Shown piece after piece: positions 9,876 to 19,386 of a stretch of DNA of 64,000 bases. Made by a program: the position numbers and the translations under genes. Each line of letters begins with the position of its first letter. Within the stretch, counting starts at the first letter, position 1. The notes under the pieces were generated by a model, which did no database searches, was not told the DNA's origin, and worked only from the letters and a program-made list of their open reading frames with translations. The DNA comes from Cognataquiflexum gelatinilyticum (GTDB lineage Bacteria; Bacteroidota; Bacteroidia; Cytophagales; Cyclobacteriaceae). The DNA lies in assembly GCF_024813435.1 (NCBI RefSeq), contig NZ_JANAEZ010000003.1:1-64000 (forward strand), read 5' to 3'.

Positions 9876-10697
9876 TTATTTCCCAATCAGCCTAGCAATT
9901 TCAAGAGCCAATTCCTCTTTTGGCACAGTAAGGTGTTTGATGCATTGTTCAAAATTGAATTTTACTATTTCGGGATCGTAAATGAAGTTTTTTGGATCCT
10001 CATCTGCCATGTAGAATTTAAATGGGGCATAACAAGGTGATGCCGTTTCTACAATAGGAATAGCACCACATATCATGGTTTCAAAGAACCTATATGTCCA
10101 CGGACAGCCGACATCACCCGAAGGACAAATAATAAACTTAGATTGAGCTTGTAACTGGAAATACTCATCATCCCAAGACTTGCCGGGAAATCGGCGACCC
10201 CTTAAAGAAGCAGTCATCAATACCGGTTTAGAAAACCCGAAAATGTTATTTAAAAATGTAAAAATCTTATAATCGTACTTTATTTTTCCTGTGATATTGA
10301 AATAACCCTTTATCTTTTTTGAAAGAAAGGATTGCATCCAAACCTGTCTTTGATTTGTTAGTTTCCCAATAAATGCGTATTCAATTTTCCTTTTTTCCGG
10401 CCATAGACTTTTGCAATAATCAAACATGGCATGAGGCCAAATCAAAGGTCTGGAAATGTTCCCGATTTTAGTTTCGGGGACAACAGTTCTGTGGGCTATT
10501 AGAATATCCTTGATTTCATGAATGTTATTAACCTCGTTGGTAAGGCTATAGTTAACCCCGAACTGTTCTTTTAATCTTTCTAGCCTAATATTTAATTCAG
10601 GTTCAACACATAAATTAAATTCGGTTTCCATTACGGCATGGGCCAACCTAATTTCTTGAAGGTATTCGTAAGTGAGGTTTAATTTGATGTTTTCCAT
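9876..10697 (-). CDS. Exostosin-like glycosyltransferase family protein
   Basis: 273 aa from ATG at 10697; the frame also extends to a TTG at 10739, which is less likely. The C-terminal half carries the exostosin/RXYLT1-like signature FIICPSGDVGCPWTYRFFE followed by GAIPIVE, the nucleotide-sugar-binding region of GT47/GT64-like transferases. There is no signal peptide or membrane segment, so it is probably cytoplasmic. Neighbouring EPS genes suggest a role in adding a sugar to a surface polysaccharide. Donor and acceptor cannot be read from the sequence. Confidence 0.7.
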   Translation of the reverse strand: MENIKLNLTYEYLQEIRLAHAVMETEFNLCVEPELNIRLERLKEQFGVNYSLTNEVNNIHEIKDILIAHRTVVPETKIGNISRPLIWPHAMFDYCKSLWPEKRKIEYAFIGKLTNQRQVWMQSFLSKKIKGYFNITGKIKYDYKIFTFLNNIFGFSKPVLMTASLRGRRFPGKSWDDEYFQLQAQSKFIICPSGDVGCPWTYRFFETMICGAIPIVETASPCYAPFKFYMADEDPKNFIYDPEIVKFNFEQCIKHLTVPKEELALEIARLIGK

Positions 10698-11240
10698 AAT
10701 TTGAGAATGATTATTTTGACCTTCTTTAAAAATGGTCAATAAAATTTTAAGTTGGTATTTCTTTAAAAGATTTGATTAAAATAGATTCGAAAATTAGGTG
10801 AAAAGTAGCACTTTTTAAATAAAGCTTAATTTTTTATTTTAATTGGTTTATCCCAATGTCTTGGAAAAAGAATTCTTCGAAAATGGTCCCTTTTTCTTTT
10901 TTTTCAAAAAAAGAAAAATTGAAATTCTAAATGATAAAAAATTGTAAAATTAATCTGTGATTTTCTTAATAAAATCTTAAATCCCATTGTTTGAAATCTA
11001 ATTTAGGGATTTAAAGTAATTGAACTAATAAGTGCGTTTAATACATTTATTTTTGCTTCCAATTAGCAATTCATTTGCAAAATAGCCTACTTATTTTCAA
11101 GGAATTCAAAACAGGATTTTAAAGATCAATTTTTTTATATGGAAATCTAAAGCTAATGGTATTTGAGATATTTCTTGAACCAATATAAAATAACATACTT
11201 GGGCATTTTTAAACATTTGGTCAATTTTCAAAAATATGAA
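10698..11240. other. AT-rich intergenic region with an oligo-pyrimidine/oligo-purine hairpin
   Basis: No gene is seen. At 10891-10918 a run of T and C faces its exact complement of A and G with 13-bp arms and a one- or two-base loop. The rest is AT-rich and unremarkable. The promoter of the 9876-10697 gene should lie here but no clear consensus match was found. Confidence 0.5.
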
Positions 11241-11285
11241 ATCCAAAAAAGGAGAAAGAGTAGGTACCCTTTCTCCTTTTTGGAT
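11241..11285 (-). terminator. Strong bidirectional-looking terminator of the 2446-aa pectate lyase gene
   Basis: The arms ATCCAAAAAAGGAGAAAG and CTTTCTCCTTTTTGGAT face each other across a loop of about 10 nt. The G/C core GGAGAAAG is perfectly paired and both ends carry A/T runs. It lies 100 bp past the stop codon. Confidence 0.8.
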
Positions 11286-11384
11286 TATTGGAAGACCTTA
11301 CCTTACAAAATTTAAAATCAAGTTATTCCATTTACAGATTTTTTAAAATATTAACTTGAAAATTCAAATGTAATCAGGTACCAC

Positions 11385-14300
11385 TCAATTCTTTACCACC
11401 CTCTTTCCTTCAAATATTCCAAATCCTTGAATTCTAATTAAGTAGATGCCTTTAGGGAGTCCAAGAGGAACTTCTAGGGTGATGCTCTCCATTAGGTCGC
11501 TAACCTTGTTTTCAAATACAGAAATTCCTTTGTTGTCAAAAATACTAATGGTTACCTCTCCCTCAATAAGCCTTGAAAATTCAAGTGTAATTTTATCTTT
11601 GAATGGATTCGGATAAGTTTTTATGGTAACAGGGGAAATATTCGCTTTGATTAAATCCCCATCTTCTTTAATTGTAAATTTCCATATTTCCGATTCACTT
11701 GAAGGTCGTTTACCATTTGCAATTACTTTCCAATAATAAGATTTGCCTATTTCAAGGCTGTCTACCCTGAACTTTGTTTCTACAATTTGTGAGAAGCGCA
11801 TTACTTGGTTGGTAAAAGTGCTGTCTAAAGCTAACTGCAACTCATAGAATTCAGCATCCGTCACGGTTTCCCATTCAAACTCAACAGAGGCCGTATCAAC
11901 CTCCGCGCCCTTTGTCGGACTTACCAGGAGAGGTGAGTCCAAATCAGGAAGGGGCAAGGTAATGAAGTTCCAAACTGAAGAATATGGACTTGTACCTACA
12001 ATATTGATTGCCCTAACCCTCCAGAAATAAACCTCATTGGGTTCAAGACCATCGACCGTGACTTGGTCAGTAATGACGGTATTTTTATCAAAAACAATTG
12101 ACTGACTGAAATTGGAATATTTTGAAACTTGTACCTGATACCTTTCAGCATCAATGACTGTTTTCCATCCAAGGACAACTTCCTCGAAGTTCATAAGTGT
12201 GCCTGAACTTGGGCTTAGTAAAATAGGTGCAGTTGGCGCTTTCAGTGGCTTTTCAGTGGTAAACTCCCATGTGGAGGAAAAGGCACTGTTGCCTGCGGCG
12301 TTGCTCGCCCTGACCCTCCAATAATAAATCATGCCTTCCTCAAGATTCTCTAGAATAAATGAGGTTTCAGAAATATTGCTTTGATCAATCAAATTTTGGG
12401 AAAAATCCTTTGTTTTGGAAACTTGTAACCTATAGGTACCTGCATCCAAAGTACTTTCCCAATGCAAAGTAGAATTTAAAGCCAGATCCTTCTTCCCATT
12501 TGATGGGCTTAACAGTACAGGGACATCAGGAAGGGCAAGGGTTTCAAATTTCCATATCTCTGAAAATCCGCTGTTTCCTCCTTCATTGGAAGCGTAAACC
12601 CTCCAATAATAGGTGACTCCATTCTCCAAGTCGCTGATATCAATTGATTCAGTTTGGATTCCTGTTATGTCTACCTGCTTCACTGTAAAATCCTGACTTT
12701 TTGAAATTTGAATGCCATAGGACATTGAGCCTTCAGATTTGGTCCAGGTGAATGTAATCTTTCCGGTCAAACTTACAGATTCATGGTTTGGTCCAAGTAA
12801 TGTAGGGGAAGCGGGAGGATTGATTTTTTCTTTAGTGGTAAAAGACCAAACCTGAGAGTATGGACTGCTTCCTGCTGAATTGGAAGCCTTGACTCTCCAA
12901 TAATATTGACTGCCTTCTTCTAATCCTGATAGGACAAACTCATTGGCGGTAAGACCGCTGTTAGAATTGATCAATGAACTGAAGTCTGCATTTTTGGAAA
13001 GTTCTAAGGTGTAGCCTTCTGCACCTGTGACAGTAGACCAAGATAATTTCAAGGTAGTGGCCAAGCCTGTACTCTTATCAGAAGGATTGATCAAAGTCGG
13101 TGCTACCGGAGCTATTATTGAAATTTTTGTCTGGAAACTCCATGCTGAAGAGAAGTTGCTGATTCCTGCTTCATTTGCTGCATTGACCCTCCAATAGTAG
13201 GTAACCCCCTCCTCGAGGCTATTGACTTGAAAAGTATTTCCTGTCAAAGTTGCATTGTCGATTAGTATGGTACCAAAACTGCTTTCTTTCGAAATTTGGA
13301 TGCGATAAGTCTTTGCATCGGTTACTGCATTCCATTGCAAGCTTGTGTTAGTAGAAACATCTTTTGCTCCATCAAGAGGGCTCAATAGAGTTGGTACCTC
13401 CGGAGTCAAAAGAGGCTTGATGGTCTTGAAAGTCCAAACGGTCGAGTAGGGGCTGCTTCCTGCGGAATTTGTTGCCCTTACCCTCCAATAATAGGAGGTA
13501 TCTTCCTGAAGTCCTGAAACAGTAAACTCGTTTGTTTTCAGACTGTTGTTGTTGGCTACCAATGAACTGAAATCTGGGTTTTTAGAAAGCTCTATCGTGT
13601 AGGTTTCTGCATTTGCGACAGCAGACCAAGATAATTTCAAGGTGGTTGCCAAATCGGTGCTTTTATCAGAAGGATTGATCAAAGTCGGTGCTAGCGGAGC
13701 TTTTAATGAAATTTTTGTCTGGAAACTCCATGCTGATGAGAAAATGCTGATTCCTGCTTCATTTGCTGCATTGACCCTCCAATAGTAGGTAACTCCCTCC
13801 TCTAGGTTATTGGCTTGAAAAGTATTTCCTGTCAAAGTTGCATTGTCGATTAGTATGGTACCAAAACTGCTTTCTTTCGAAATTTGGATGCGATAAGTCT
13901 TTGCGCCGGTTACTGCATTCCATTGCAAGCTTGTGGTAGTAGAAACATCTTTTGCTCCATTGGAAGGACTAAGGAGTGTAGGGACCGCAGGCGCCACAAT
14001 CGGTTTGACTGTCCTGAAAGTCCAAACAGTCGAGTAAGGACTGCTTCCTGCGGAATTTGTTGCCCTTACCCTCCAATAATATTGGGTATCTTCCTGCAGT
14101 CCAGAAACAGTGAACTCATTTGTTTTCAGGCTGTTGTTGTTGATAACCAATGAACTGAAGTCTGCATTTTTGGAAAGTTCTAAGGTATAGTTTTCCGCAC
14201 CTGTAACAGCCGACCAAGATAATTTCAAGGTTGTGGCCAAGCCAGTGCTCTTATCGGAAGGATTGATCAAAGTCGGTGCTACCGGAGCTTTTAAAGAAAT

Positions 14301-17300
14301 TTTTGTCTGGAAACTCCATGCTGATGAGAAAATGCTGTTTCCTGCTTCATTTGCTGCATTGACCCTCCAATAATAGGTAACTCCCTCCTCGAGATTATTG
14401 GCTTGATAAGTATTTCCTGTTAAAGTTGAATTGTCGATCAGGATGGTACCAAAACTGCTTTCTTTGGAAATTTGGATGCGGTAAGTCTTTGCACCGGTCA
14501 CGGCATTCCACTGTAAACTTGGTGAAAGGCTTAGGTCTTTTGCTCCATTGGAAGGACTGAGGAGTGTAGGGACCGCAGGCACCACAATCGGTTTGACAGT
14601 CCTGAAAGTCCAAACGCTCGAGTAGGGGCTGCTTCCTGCGGAATTTGTCGCTTTTACCCGCCAATAATAGGAGGTGTCTTCCTGAAGTCCTGAAACAGTG
14701 AACTCGTTTGCTTTCAGACTGTTGTTGTTGACTTCCAATGAACTGAAATCCGGGTTTTTAGAAAGTTCAATGGCATAAGTTTCTGCATTGGCCACAGGGT
14801 TCCAAGTCAGGTTTATGCTAGTTTCCAAGCCGGTAGTGTTGTCAGCCGGACTGCTGAGTGTAGGGATGGCAGGTGCCAAAATCTTTTCAGCAATCGAGAA
14901 TTGGATTGAAAGGGGAGCGCCTTTGATTCCTCCAAAATTAGGTTCTGAATAGGGTACAGCCTCCAACGAATATGATCCTTCTGGTAAAATTCTTCCATTA
15001 TAATTGCCATTGCTGTCTCCAAACAAGGCATATGGAGCCACATTTTCTGTGATAGTGGCGCTGACAGGACCTGAAATGCTGATGGCTACACTTCCTACAG
15101 TTTCTGGGTTGGTGTTGACACGGATATTTAAATTCAATCCCAAAACCTGATTGATATCCAAAATACTGCCGTTTGTAAGTTCGAGGATATCGGTATCCGA
15201 GTCCGCATTGACCAATGTAAATTGGGCAATACCCAATGCCTCAGGGGATGAGACGGTGATTTCAGAAATAGCTGTAAAATTTCCATCCTCCGATGTGGCG
15301 GTAATCAGGGCAGCACCGCTTTTTATTCCAGTTACCAAGCCAGAAGGGCTTACACTTGCAATGCCTGGATTGGAAGATGTAAATGAAACAGTTTTATTGT
15401 CTGCATTAGAAGGCAAAATTGCAGCTGTCAATTGCAAAGTTTTGGAAACTTCCAAGTCGGCTTTTGTCGGATTGATAGAAATTCCGGATATAGGAATTAC
15501 TTCGTTTGTAGGTGGCTTCGTTGTGAAATTCCATCCTGAAGAAAAGCTGCTATTGCCGGCTTCATTGGTCGAACTGACTCTCCAATAGTAAGTCAAGCCT
15601 TCCTCAAGGTTATTGACCTGGAGAGAATTTGTAGTTACCGAAGTATTGTCGAGAAAAAGAGTAGCAAAGTTGCTTTCCTTTGAAACCTGAACGCGGTAAG
15701 TCTTGGCACCTGTAACGGCATTCCACTGCAAACTTGGGGAAAGGCTTAGGTCTTTTGCCCCATTGGAAGGACTGAGGAGTGTAGGGACAGCGGGCACCAT
15801 AATCGGTTTGACTGTCCTGAAAGTCCAAACAGTAGAGTAGGGGCTGCTTCCTGAGGAATTTGTTGCCCTTACCCTCCAAAAATAGGTGGTATCTTCCTGC
15901 AGTCCAGAAACAGTAAATTCGTTTGTTTTCAGGCTGTTGTTGTTGATCACCAATGAACTGAAATCCGGATTTTTAGAAACCTCAATACCATAAGAATCTG
16001 CATTGGTAACAGTGTTCCAAGCAAGTTTCAAGGTAGTGGACAACCCCGTACTATTGTCAAGTGGACTTGAAAGTTTAGGACTTGCCGGTGCGGAAATTTT
16101 TTCTCCGATGGTAAATTTGACCGTCATTGGATTCCCCTTAGTTCCGCTCAAATTGGGTTCTGAGTAAGGTACAGCTTCCAAAGTATATTCACCCGCCTGC
16201 AATAATTTTCCATTATAATTCCCCCGGTTGTCACCGAACAATGCATATGGAGCAACATTCTCTGTAATGTTTGCATTGACAGGACCTGTTAAACTCAAAG
16301 CAACGCTACCCACTAATCCTGGATTGGTGTTTACCCGGATATTCAGGTTCAATCCCTCAATTTCATTGATATCCAGATGATTTCTGTCGGATATACTCCC
16401 GATATCAGAATCGGAATCGGCATTTACCAAGGTAAATCCGGAAATACCCATTGGCACATTGGTAGCCACAGTGATTTCGGAAGTGGCGGTAAAATTCCCG
16501 TCCTGCGATGAGGCAGTAATCAAGGCTGTTCCGCTTTTTATTCCTGTTACCAACCCTGAAGGGCTTACACTTGCAATGCTTGGGTTAGAAGAAATCCACG
16601 AAACAGTTTTATTGCTTGCATTGGAAGGTAAAACTGTGGCGTTGATTTGTAATGATTTAGAAATTTCTATACTTGCTTTTGTAGGATTAAGGGTAACACC
16701 TGTTACAGAAATCACTTCGGTTGTAGTATTTACTTGAGTCGAAAAAGTCCATGCCTCTGAAAAGTTGCTACTTCCGGCCTCATTTGTTGCCCTGACCCTC
16801 CAAGCAAAGGAGGAACCTGGCTCAAGGTTTTTAACCTCAATGTTTTGTCCAGTCAAATTGTAAATATCATAAACCATCGAGGAAAATGTGGCGTCTTTGG
16901 CAACTTGTACACGATAAGTTTGCGCGCCTGTCACTTTGCTCCATTCCAATAGCAGGGTATTCGGAAGGTCTTTACTTCCGTTGCTAGGGTTAATAGGTTT
17001 TGGGATTTCCGGTATTGATAAGGGCTGTGATGTTTTAAAATTCCATATGGAGGACCATGAACTTGTTCCTGAATTGTTTTTTGCCCTGACCCTCCAAAAA
17101 TATAGGGTGTTATCCTCCAGATTTGGTACTGAATACTGAAGGGAAGTCAAATTTTCTATATTGGTAACCAAGGTGCCAAAATCTTGTGTTTTGGAGACTT
17201 GTAATTGGTAGCTTTGTGCATTAGCGGCACTTTTCCATTTCAGGGGTGTTGTTTTAGCAATCCCAACGGCATTATTCAAGGGACTTTCCAATTGAGGCGT

Positions 17301-18725
17301 AGAAGGGGCAACCACAGCGTCTGGTTCAGAAATATGCTTGACAAGACCATTGATATATACTTCTATATTGGTATAGCTGCTGCTTAGCTTATAACCATTG
17401 TGATCAGCCAAATTCGGATTCAATCCATTTTCAGCTTCCCAAACATCCGGCATCCCATCCCGGTCAGTATCCTTTGGAGCCGGTAATGATTTTAAAACAG
17501 GCCATCCACCCACGTCTTTTTGGGAGTCGATGATGCCGCCTGTGCTTCCATTGGATCCTTTGTATGTAAAAGTTCCGGTTCTGGTTTCATTAATTATTCT
17601 TTGATCTACAGGGTCTCTAAAGTAGCTTGCGCCTGCTTTGTCCAAAACCTTTATGTAAGCTTCCTCAGCTGAATCTGTATTTAAGTATACGTCAGCAGAA
17701 AAGGGGGTGGATGCTTTAAGGTTATTTAAGAATTGATTTGTTAATTCAGGGTTTTCCAACCTTACGCCAACCCAATTGTCAGCAATAACATTTGGTTTTC
17801 CAACCAAAATATTTCCTGATATATAAAATTTTCCATAATCGAATGTCAGATTATTTCCAGTTTTCAAACCTTGAAGAATATAGTCATCAGAATTACTGCC
17901 GGGTCCTGATTTATAATAATTGTTTATAAAATTTACTTTTCCTTCTGCCCCCCCACTTGCAGCCTTGTCTCGCCAATTATAAGCAACATTGTTTCTGAAA
18001 TCAACTATCCCTCTAAAGTTGTCAAGTTGTTCTTGAGTGGAATATAGACCTGGATGGTCAAAAAATGGACTTCTTTGAGTGAAATGTGCGATCAGGTTGT
18101 GGTGATAAGAGATGTTTTTTCCACCCCAAACAGCTCCGTACCCATGTTCACCTTCTGAATGTACACTTTTGTTTAGGCCTTCTGAAATTAGACACCACTG
18201 CATCGTAAGGTTTCTATTTCTGAAGTTGGTTGCAGTTTCATCAGTCCCCCAAGAAAAAGAGCAATGGTCTAAAATAATATCCGTGCAATCTCTGATAAAA
18301 ATGGCATTATCCTGTCTTCCAGTAATATCGCCTAGCCTGAACCTTATAAAACGAATAATTATATTATTTTTTTCGATTAGGGTTAATCTATAGTTTTTAA
18401 AAGTGATTCCTTCTCCAGGAGCTGTTTGACCTGCAATGGTGGTGTTATCAGGCACAGTCACGTTGCTTTTTAAGTCGATTGTTCCTGAAACCTCAAAAAC
18501 TATAATGCTTGGTCCTTTGAAGGAGGCTGCCTCCCTAAAGCTCCCCGGACCACTGTCATTTAGATTGGTGACTTTTCTGATCTGACCACCTCTTCCTCCT
18601 GATATGTATTTTGCAAATCCATCTGCACCGGGAAATGCTAATATATTTTGGGCCAATAGTGCTGAAGATAATAGAAATGATGATAACAAAATACTCCAAA
18701 AAAAGTAATATAGCTTTATGGACAT
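11385..18725 (-). CDS. Giant T9SS-secreted pectate lyase (PL1-like) with 15 FN3, two Big_2 and two GPV/ALFGD modules
   Basis: 2446 aa from ATG at 18725, where an ideal signal peptide begins (MSIKLYYFFWS to SALLAQ). The frame continues up to a TTG at 18896 (2503 aa), but that would put about 57 unrelated residues before the signal peptide; an ATG at 18746 is a second alternative. The catalytic right-handed beta-helix domain is encoded at about 17330-18650 (FPGADGFAKY, GRGGQIRKVTNLNDSGPGS, FRLGDITGRQDNA, DHCSFSWGTDETA, HNLIAHFTQRSP) and should cleave pectate-like galacturonan by beta-elimination. Then follow FN3 x2, Big_2, GPV module, FN3 x2, Big_2, GPV module, FN3 x11, and a T9SS sorting domain (IKTYPNPF to KRVVKN). 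FN3 modules at about 12,800-14,850 are near-identical at DNA level. Transcribed alone; ends at its own terminator. Confidence 0.88.
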   Translation of the reverse strand: MSIKLYYFFWSILLSSFLLSSALLAQNILAFPGADGFAKYISGGRGGQIRKVTNLNDSGPGSFREAASFKGPSIIVFEVSGTIDLKSNVTVPDNTTIAGQTAPGEGITFKNYRLTLIEKNNIIIRFIRFRLGDITGRQDNAIFIRDCTDIILDHCSFSWGTDETATNFRNRNLTMQWCLISEGLNKSVHSEGEHGYGAVWGGKNISYHHNLIAHFTQRSPFFDHPGLYSTQEQLDNFRGIVDFRNNVAYNWRDKAASGGAEGKVNFINNYYKSGPGSNSDDYILQGLKTGNNLTFDYGKFYISGNILVGKPNVIADNWVGVRLENPELTNQFLNNLKASTPFSADVYLNTDSAEEAYIKVLDKAGASYFRDPVDQRIINETRTGTFTYKGSNGSTGGIIDSQKDVGGWPVLKSLPAPKDTDRDGMPDVWEAENGLNPNLADHNGYKLSSSYTNIEVYINGLVKHISEPDAVVAPSTPQLESPLNNAVGIAKTTPLKWKSAANAQSYQLQVSKTQDFGTLVTNIENLTSLQYSVPNLEDNTLYFWRVRAKNNSGTSSWSSIWNFKTSQPLSIPEIPKPINPSNGSKDLPNTLLLEWSKVTGAQTYRVQVAKDATFSSMVYDIYNLTGQNIEVKNLEPGSSFAWRVRATNEAGSSNFSEAWTFSTQVNTTTEVISVTGVTLNPTKASIEISKSLQINATVLPSNASNKTVSWISSNPSIASVSPSGLVTGIKSGTALITASSQDGNFTATSEITVATNVPMGISGFTLVNADSDSDIGSISDRNHLDINEIEGLNLNIRVNTNPGLVGSVALSLTGPVNANITENVAPYALFGDNRGNYNGKLLQAGEYTLEAVPYSEPNLSGTKGNPMTVKFTIGEKISAPASPKLSSPLDNSTGLSTTLKLAWNTVTNADSYGIEVSKNPDFSSLVINNNSLKTNEFTVSGLQEDTTYFWRVRATNSSGSSPYSTVWTFRTVKPIMVPAVPTLLSPSNGAKDLSLSPSLQWNAVTGAKTYRVQVSKESNFATLFLDNTSVTTNSLQVNNLEEGLTYYWRVSSTNEAGNSSFSSGWNFTTKPPTNEVIPISGISINPTKADLEVSKTLQLTAAILPSNADNKTVSFTSSNPGIASVSPSGLVTGIKSGAALITATSEDGNFTAISEITVSSPEALGIAQFTLVNADSDTDILELTNGSILDINQVLGLNLNIRVNTNPETVGSVAISISGPVSATITENVAPYALFGDSNGNYNGRILPEGSYSLEAVPYSEPNFGGIKGAPLSIQFSIAEKILAPAIPTLSSPADNTTGLETSINLTWNPVANAETYAIELSKNPDFSSLEVNNNSLKANEFTVSGLQEDTSYYWRVKATNSAGSSPYSSVWTFRTVKPIVVPAVPTLLSPSNGAKDLSLSPSLQWNAVTGAKTYRIQISKESSFGTILIDNSTLTGNTYQANNLEEGVTYYWRVNAANEAGNSIFSSAWSFQTKISLKAPVAPTLINPSDKSTGLATTLKLSWSAVTGAENYTLELSKNADFSSLVINNNSLKTNEFTVSGLQEDTQYYWRVRATNSAGSSPYSTVWTFRTVKPIVAPAVPTLLSPSNGAKDVSTTTSLQWNAVTGAKTYRIQISKESSFGTILIDNATLTGNTFQANNLEEGVTYYWRVNAANEAGISIFSSAWSFQTKISLKAPLAPTLINPSDKSTDLATTLKLSWSAVANAETYTIELSKNPDFSSLVANNNSLKTNEFTVSGLQEDTSYYWRVRATNSAGSSPYSTVWTFKTIKPLLTPEVPTLLSPLDGAKDVSTNTSLQWNAVTDAKTYRIQISKESSFGTILIDNATLTGNTFQVNSLEEGVTYYWRVNAANEAGISNFSSAWSFQTKISIIAPVAPTLINPSDKSTGLATTLKLSWSTVTGAEGYTLELSKNADFSSLINSNSGLTANEFVLSGLEEGSQYYWRVKASNSAGSSPYSQVWSFTTKEKINPPASPTLLGPNHESVSLTGKITFTWTKSEGSMSYGIQISKSQDFTVKQVDITGIQTESIDISDLENGVTYYWRVYASNEGGNSGFSEIWKFETLALPDVPVLLSPSNGKKDLALNSTLHWESTLDAGTYRLQVSKTKDFSQNLIDQSNISETSFILENLEEGMIYYWRVRASNAAGNSAFSSTWEFTTEKPLKAPTAPILLSPSSGTLMNFEEVVLGWKTVIDAERYQVQVSKYSNFSQSIVFDKNTVITDQVTVDGLEPNEVYFWRVRAINIVGTSPYSSVWNFITLPLPDLDSPLLVSPTKGAEVDTASVEFEWETVTDAEFYELQLALDSTFTNQVMRFSQIVETKFRVDSLEIGKSYYWKVIANGKRPSSESEIWKFTIKEDGDLIKANISPVTIKTYPNPFKDKITLEFSRLIEGEVTISIFDNKGISVFENKVSDLMESITLEVPLGLPKGIYLIRIQGFGIFEGKRVVKN
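13081..14844. repeat. Three tandem 588-bp DNA repeats encoding FN3 pairs
   Basis: The same 24-bp word starting GAAGGATTGATCAAAGTCGG occurs at 13081, 13669 and 14257, exactly 588 bp (196 codons, two FN3 modules) apart. The DNA between copies is highly similar, including synonymous positions, so the copies arose by recent duplication or are kept alike by gene conversion. Confidence 0.8.
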
Positions 18726-18746
18726 TTGGTATTTTCGTAATCTCAT

Positions 18747-19386
18747 GGTACCCGTAATTTTAGGTGAAAACCAATAAACATTCATGAGGAAATTCCGATT
18801 GGAACACCCTGGATTATGGCAATAGACGCCAATGGTTCCACTTGGAACCTTTTCATATGGGTTTTCTGAAGGCTTTGCTTTTGGGTGACTAAGCAATCAG
18901 AAAGGATAATTTTTTTACTCAAATAAGAGAATCAAAAATCCAAAAAATATAGAATAATTTGAAATCTTTGATTTACGTTACGTTTTTCTGATTTAAAAAC
19001 ACTTTTTATAGTGTTTTTTTCATCACCTAATCAAACAGGATTAGATTTTGTTGTAGAGAAATTGATTTTAGCAGAGGTGACTTTTTGGATAATTGAGTGG
19101 TAATTTTTGCTTGCAGCTTTTTAGTTTATTGCAAATATTTTTCATTGCTTATTTTCGATGACAATTCAGCAAATGCTTAGAGCCGAATCCTAATAGGATT
19201 TCCTATTTTATTATTATGTAGGGGTAAAAAGGAAGAAAAAAATAAAACTAATTTAACAAATCAAAAAGTTTAGTGGAGTATTCTAAAATTTACCTTGTTC
19301 GGGATTTAAATCACGAAGAACTATTCTAGGAATTAAAAATAAATTTCTCTTAGTTATTTTCAAAGTCTAGAAAAAAGTAATTTATA
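18747..19386. other. Intergenic region between two pectate lyase genes
   Basis: It holds the open but probably untranslated extension of the giant lyase frame (to 18896), AT-rich sequence, and a small hairpin with an AACACT/AGTGTT stem followed by T7 at about 18997-19020. That hairpin could end transcription from the 19387-20799 gene, whose stop lies some 370 bp upstream in the transcript. No gene was recognised. Confidence 0.5.

Noticed and set aside
13081..14844. 588-bp repeats considered as inserted mobile elements
   Set aside because: They keep the reading frame exactly and encode FN3 pairs; this is an internal coding duplication.
18726..18896. N-terminal extension of the giant pectate lyase to TTG 18896
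   Set aside because: It would place about 57 unrelated residues before a complete signal peptide that starts at ATG 18725; non-coding upstream DNA is the simpler reading.
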